Shown here: in pieces, positions 5,516-7,370 of the stretch
Layout of the letters: each line of letters begins with the position of its first letter
How positions within the stretch are numbered: the first letter of the stretch is position 1
Origin: Hungateiclostridiaceae bacterium UBA3934
GTDB lineage: Bacteria > Bacillota > Clostridia > Acetivibrionales > DTU013
NCBI GenBank assembly: GCA_002385815.1
Contig: DGEE01000047.1
Span: 1 to 7,370 of the forward strand
DNA: 7,370 bases
Direction of reading: 5' to 3'
Program-made: the position numbers and the translations under genes
Notes under the pieces: model-generated
Told to the model about the DNA's origin: nothing
Database searches by the model: none
Seen by the model: only the letters and a program-made list of their open reading frames with translations

Positions 5516-6661
5516 CTATACCAAACCTACGTACGCACCGAGATAACGCACAGCAATACCAACCACCATACCAAGGAAAGGATTCTTGGACCATGCTGTC
5601 ACGCCAAGTGCGATATAACCGCTCATCGGATTGTCTGAAGCAGCCACTGCGCTCAGGTTGGGAGCAAAGGTGAGGGCAAAGCCGATCACGAGCAGGAAAC
5701 CGGCAATGCTCTGGCTGGGCAGATATTTGCCAAGCCGGTCGATGACGCCTGTCAATACCAGGACACCAGTAACAAGCATGAAAACTATGCCGCAGGCAAC
5801 AGGCCACGGAGCACCTGCAGTACCGGATATTATGGCTTCGATCGGCGGGCCTCCGAACAGGGCGCTTGGGAAATCAGCCAGGGAGTTGATAATGGAAAGG
5901 TGGTCATAATTCTGTGTAGTTCCGGCAATGCTTGCAGTAATACCGCCAAAGGAAATGTTAGCGCCGATGTTCAGCATTACCAGGGACAGAGCGCCCAGGA
6001 TGACTGTCGTATTTATCCTCGGCTTAATGGGCCTGAACTCCTTCCAGTACTCCTTTTTCCAAAAGCGCCATTCACTGCTCATCTGCATATATTCCCGTCC
6101 CTCTTCGACTGTCGCGGATATATCGACCCTGCGCTTTTGCAGGAGCAGGAAGTCAGCAGTGGATATCGCAACCGAGAAGAAAATCGTCCATACGACCTTG
6201 TTGGGGCTGTTGTAGAAAACAGCGTATGCAGCAATAGCTGTGATAATGGAAACCAGCGATGTACGCTTGTCCTGGCTGAACATGTCCAGCGACACACCGG
6301 CAAGCATCAGGCCTACACCGCTCATCATACCCGAAATTATCGCAACGCCGGCAAAATCGGAGATCTTGCTGATTCCGCCAAAAGCAGCGATAATGATCAT
6401 CAGCACCGCTGCGAGAAGTATGGAGCTGACGTTATCCCTCAAGTTCTTCTTTACACTGGCTACTGTGATAGTTTCAGCCTGGGAAGAAATTGGGGTCACA
6501 GAACCGGTAAGCAGATTGCCAAGACCTCCTATCAGGTAGGCAAAACCTGCCGGCTTCAGTGCAAAACCGCGGGCCTGTGCATAAAGAAGCTGAGGCACGC
6601 CATTGATAATAACTGCTACGACTGCTAGTATAAACGGACCGAGATCTTTTAGAAAATCCAT
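5516..6661 (-). CDS. NCS2-family nucleobase (purine) permease
   Basis: A 381-residue membrane protein of the nucleobase-cation symporter 2 superfamily. About a dozen hydrophobic segments are present, including GPFILAVVAVIINGVPQLL (8-26), the glycine-rich reentrant stretch GGLGNLLTGSVTPISSQAET (45-64), and SLADFPSALFGGPPIEAI (260-277), which corresponds to the substrate-site region of helix 10. A charged cytoplasmic loop spans about 176-217. It is shorter than the usual 430-450 residues, and the standard helix-10 signature is replaced by FGGPPIEAIISGTAGAP, so it belongs to a divergent branch nearer AzgA than UraA. The start chosen is ATG 6659-6661, because AGGGG (6670-6674) lies 8 nt upstream; GTG 6670 lacks such a site. 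The following phosphoribosyltransferase suggests purine uptake by proton symport. Confidence 0.88.
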   Translation of the reverse strand: MDFLKDLGPFILAVVAVIINGVPQLLYAQARGFALKPAGFAYLIGGLGNLLTGSVTPISSQAETITVASVKKNLRDNVSSILLAAVLMIIIAAFGGISKISDFAGVAIISGMMSGVGLMLAGVSLDMFSQDKRTSLVSIITAIAAYAVFYNSPNKVVWTIFFSVAISTADFLLLQKRRVDISATVEEGREYMQMSSEWRFWKKEYWKEFRPIKPRINTTVILGALSLVMLNIGANISFGGITASIAGTTQNYDHLSIINSLADFPSALFGGPPIEAIISGTAGAPWPVACGIVFMLVTGVLVLTGVIDRLGKYLPSQSIAGFLLVIGFALTFAPNLSAVAASDNPMSGYIALGVTAWSKNPFLGMVVGIAVRYLGAYVGLV

Positions 6662-6669
6662 GGCTTTCA

Positions 6670-6674
6670 CCCCT
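6670..6674 (-). promoter_or_regulatory. Ribosome binding site deciding the NCS2 permease start
   Basis: AGGGG on the minus strand, 8 nt before ATG 6659-6661. Its first base also belongs to the right arm of the palindrome at 6674-6695, so folding or protein binding there could limit translation. Confidence 0.6.
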
Positions 6675-6695
6675 GTTTACGTTTTTATGTAAACA
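6674..6695. promoter_or_regulatory. Perfect palindrome downstream of the permease promoter, operator candidate
   Basis: TGTTTAC (6674-6680) and GTAAACA (6689-6695) are perfect inverted repeats with an 8-nt spacer. The element begins at the last base of the -10 box and ends in the ribosome binding site, where a repressor would block initiation. It does not match the known Bacillus PurBox, and no purine riboswitch core is visible in the leader. Confidence 0.5.
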
Positions 6696-6723
6696 ATATA
6701 GCTCATACAGGCCTATACGACAA
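6695..6723 (-). promoter_or_regulatory. Promoter of the purine permease-phosphoribosyltransferase operon
   Basis: On the minus strand TTGTCG (6718-6723), a 17-nt spacer and TATATT (6695-6700) give a sigma-A type promoter about 34 nt before the ATG. The -10 matches five of six consensus bases. The short leader leaves no room for a riboswitch downstream of it. Confidence 0.6.
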
Positions 6724-6855
6724 ATCAGTTATACTAATGCCACCTATTAGCTATGGTAATGGTTGTATCCCATTTGCATATTCAGAGCGGGGATTGGCTT
6801 TTACAACATTCTTTACTCTTTGATCCGGACATAAGTGAACCAGGAGGGCTATCTC
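6724..6855. other. Intergenic stretch, no gene seen
   Basis: The gap between the acetyltransferase stop and the permease promoter holds no ORF with a ribosome binding site on either strand. A small inverted repeat (CTAAT...ATTAG, about 6735-6751) lies just upstream of the -35 box, too short to interpret. Confidence 0.45.
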
Positions 6856-6880
6856 AATAAAGGATAAGTATTCCTTTATT
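6856..6880. repeat. Inverted repeat overlapping the acetyltransferase stop
   Basis: AATAAAGGA (6856-6864) pairs perfectly with TCCTTTATT (6872-6880) over a 7-nt loop; the stop codon TAA (6876-6878) is inside the stem. It may slow or end transcription of the acetyltransferase gene, but it is AT-rich and no T run follows on the minus strand, so the call as terminator is weak. Confidence 0.45.
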
Positions 6881-7370
6881 CCATGCTCCACTCATATATG
6901 TTCATGAAATGATGACCGTTCCTGTAAATGTCGTGCCACTTCGGCACACGGGCAGTGCGCAGGAGCTTTGCGCCAAGTTTCTCACACGTGCGCCTTGAAG
7001 CTATGTTGTCAGGGCTGCAGGTGATCAGTACCTTTTTCATCCCATGAGCACGGATAACCGGTTCAAGCAGCCGGCATGCCTTTTCGGCATAACCATGGCC
7101 GCGGTGCTGCTCGTCGACCATGTACCCGATATGGCCCGAATAATACAGGCCCTCAGTGTAGCCGATGCGCAGGTTGACCCTGCCTACACGGCTGCCGTTG
7201 CGGCGGATCTCAAACGCATAGGCCGGGACCAGCTTCTTTTCCGGCACGGCAGGTTTTTTGCCGATGCAGCAAAGCTCGACATCGCCGTCGGGCAAATCAG
7301 GCGCGTAGCTAAAGCCTTCGAAAATATGCGGCATGGCATTGTAGCCGTCTATTTCCCGGCGGACTTCATC
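6876..7370 (-). CDS. GNAT family N-acetyltransferase, 5' end beyond the window
   Basis: A GNAT-fold enzyme that transfers an acetyl group from acetyl-CoA to an amine. The acetyl-CoA loop motif A is VDEQHRGHGYAEKAC (with HRGHGYA as the R/Q-x-x-G-x-G/A core) and motif B is SPDNIASRRTCEKLGA; both are intact, as in RimJ/RimL-like members. The visible reading gives 164 codons. ATG 7332-7334 was not taken as the start because it has no ribosome binding site and the frame stays open and protein-like upstream to the edge (DEVRREIDGYNA), so the true start is probably a few codons outside. Substrate unknown. It ends 215 nt before the permease start and is not obviously in that operon. Confidence 0.88.
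   Translation of the reverse strand, partial: DEVRREIDGYNAMPHIFEGFSYAPDLPDGDVELCCIGKKPAVPEKKLVPAYAFEIRRNGSRVGRVNLRIGYTEGLYYSGHIGYMVDEQHRGHGYAEKACRLLEPVIRAHGMKKVLITCSPDNIASRRTCEKLGAKLLRTARVPKWHDIYRNGHHFMNIYEWSME

Noticed and set aside
5900..6628. 242-codon plus-strand open frame
   Set aside because: It is antisense to the NCS2 permease, low in hydrophobic order and rich in cysteine and histidine, as expected of a shadow frame.
6885..6900. CACTCATATA-like string resembling the first stem of a purine riboswitch near a purine operon
   Set aside because: It lies inside the acetyltransferase coding region, on the other strand from the permease, and none of the conserved riboswitch core follows it.

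Overview
The window looks like chromosomal DNA from an anaerobic, low-to-mid-GC Gram-positive bacterium of the Clostridia type. This is an inference from strong AGGAGG-like ribosome binding sites, a compact ABC-2 exporter operon, an XRE-AbrB fusion regulator and the style of the protein families; no marker gene allows a species call. Bases 1-19 are not genomic. They match the Tn5 mosaic end left by Nextera library preparation, so this is the untrimmed edge of an assembled contig.

Layout from left to right. (1) 20-130: two 48-bp copies of a palindromic intergenic repeat. (2) 135-2815, all on the minus strand and read right to left: an ABC transporter ATPase, its six-helix ABC-2 permease (8-nt overlap with the ATPase), an XRE-AbrB fusion regulator, a possible 35-codon ORF, and a TauE/SafE-type anion permease that is complete end to end but broken by two one-base losses at homopolymers. 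Spacing suggests a single operon with a candidate promoter at 2883-2912. (3) 3072-3443, minus strand: the decayed C-terminal part of a group II PLP-dependent decarboxylase, in one frame but interrupted by an amber and an opal codon. (4) 3532-4861: a free-standing plus-strand unit made of a promoter, a palindrome over the leader, an AAA_14/DUF4143 ATPase gene and a 12-bp terminator stem that probably also stops the convergent minus-strand operon. (5) 4899-6723, minus strand: a purine-salvage pair, an NCS2 nucleobase permease followed by an adenine/xanthine-type phosphoribosyltransferase, with a good promoter and a perfect TGTTTAC palindrome just after its -10 box. (6) 6876-7370, minus strand: a GNAT acetyltransferase whose 5' end runs off the contig.

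How the genes work together: the NCS2 permease would import a purine base and the phosphoribosyltransferase would trap it as a nucleotide. The ABC ATPase and permease form one exporter, and the XRE-AbrB protein is the natural candidate for its regulator. The ATPase of unit 4 appears to act alone.

I found no convincing new multi-gene system. The points most worth checking are the two broken genes, the short ORF between the regulator and TauE, the two uncharacterised palindromes in leader regions, and the adapter.
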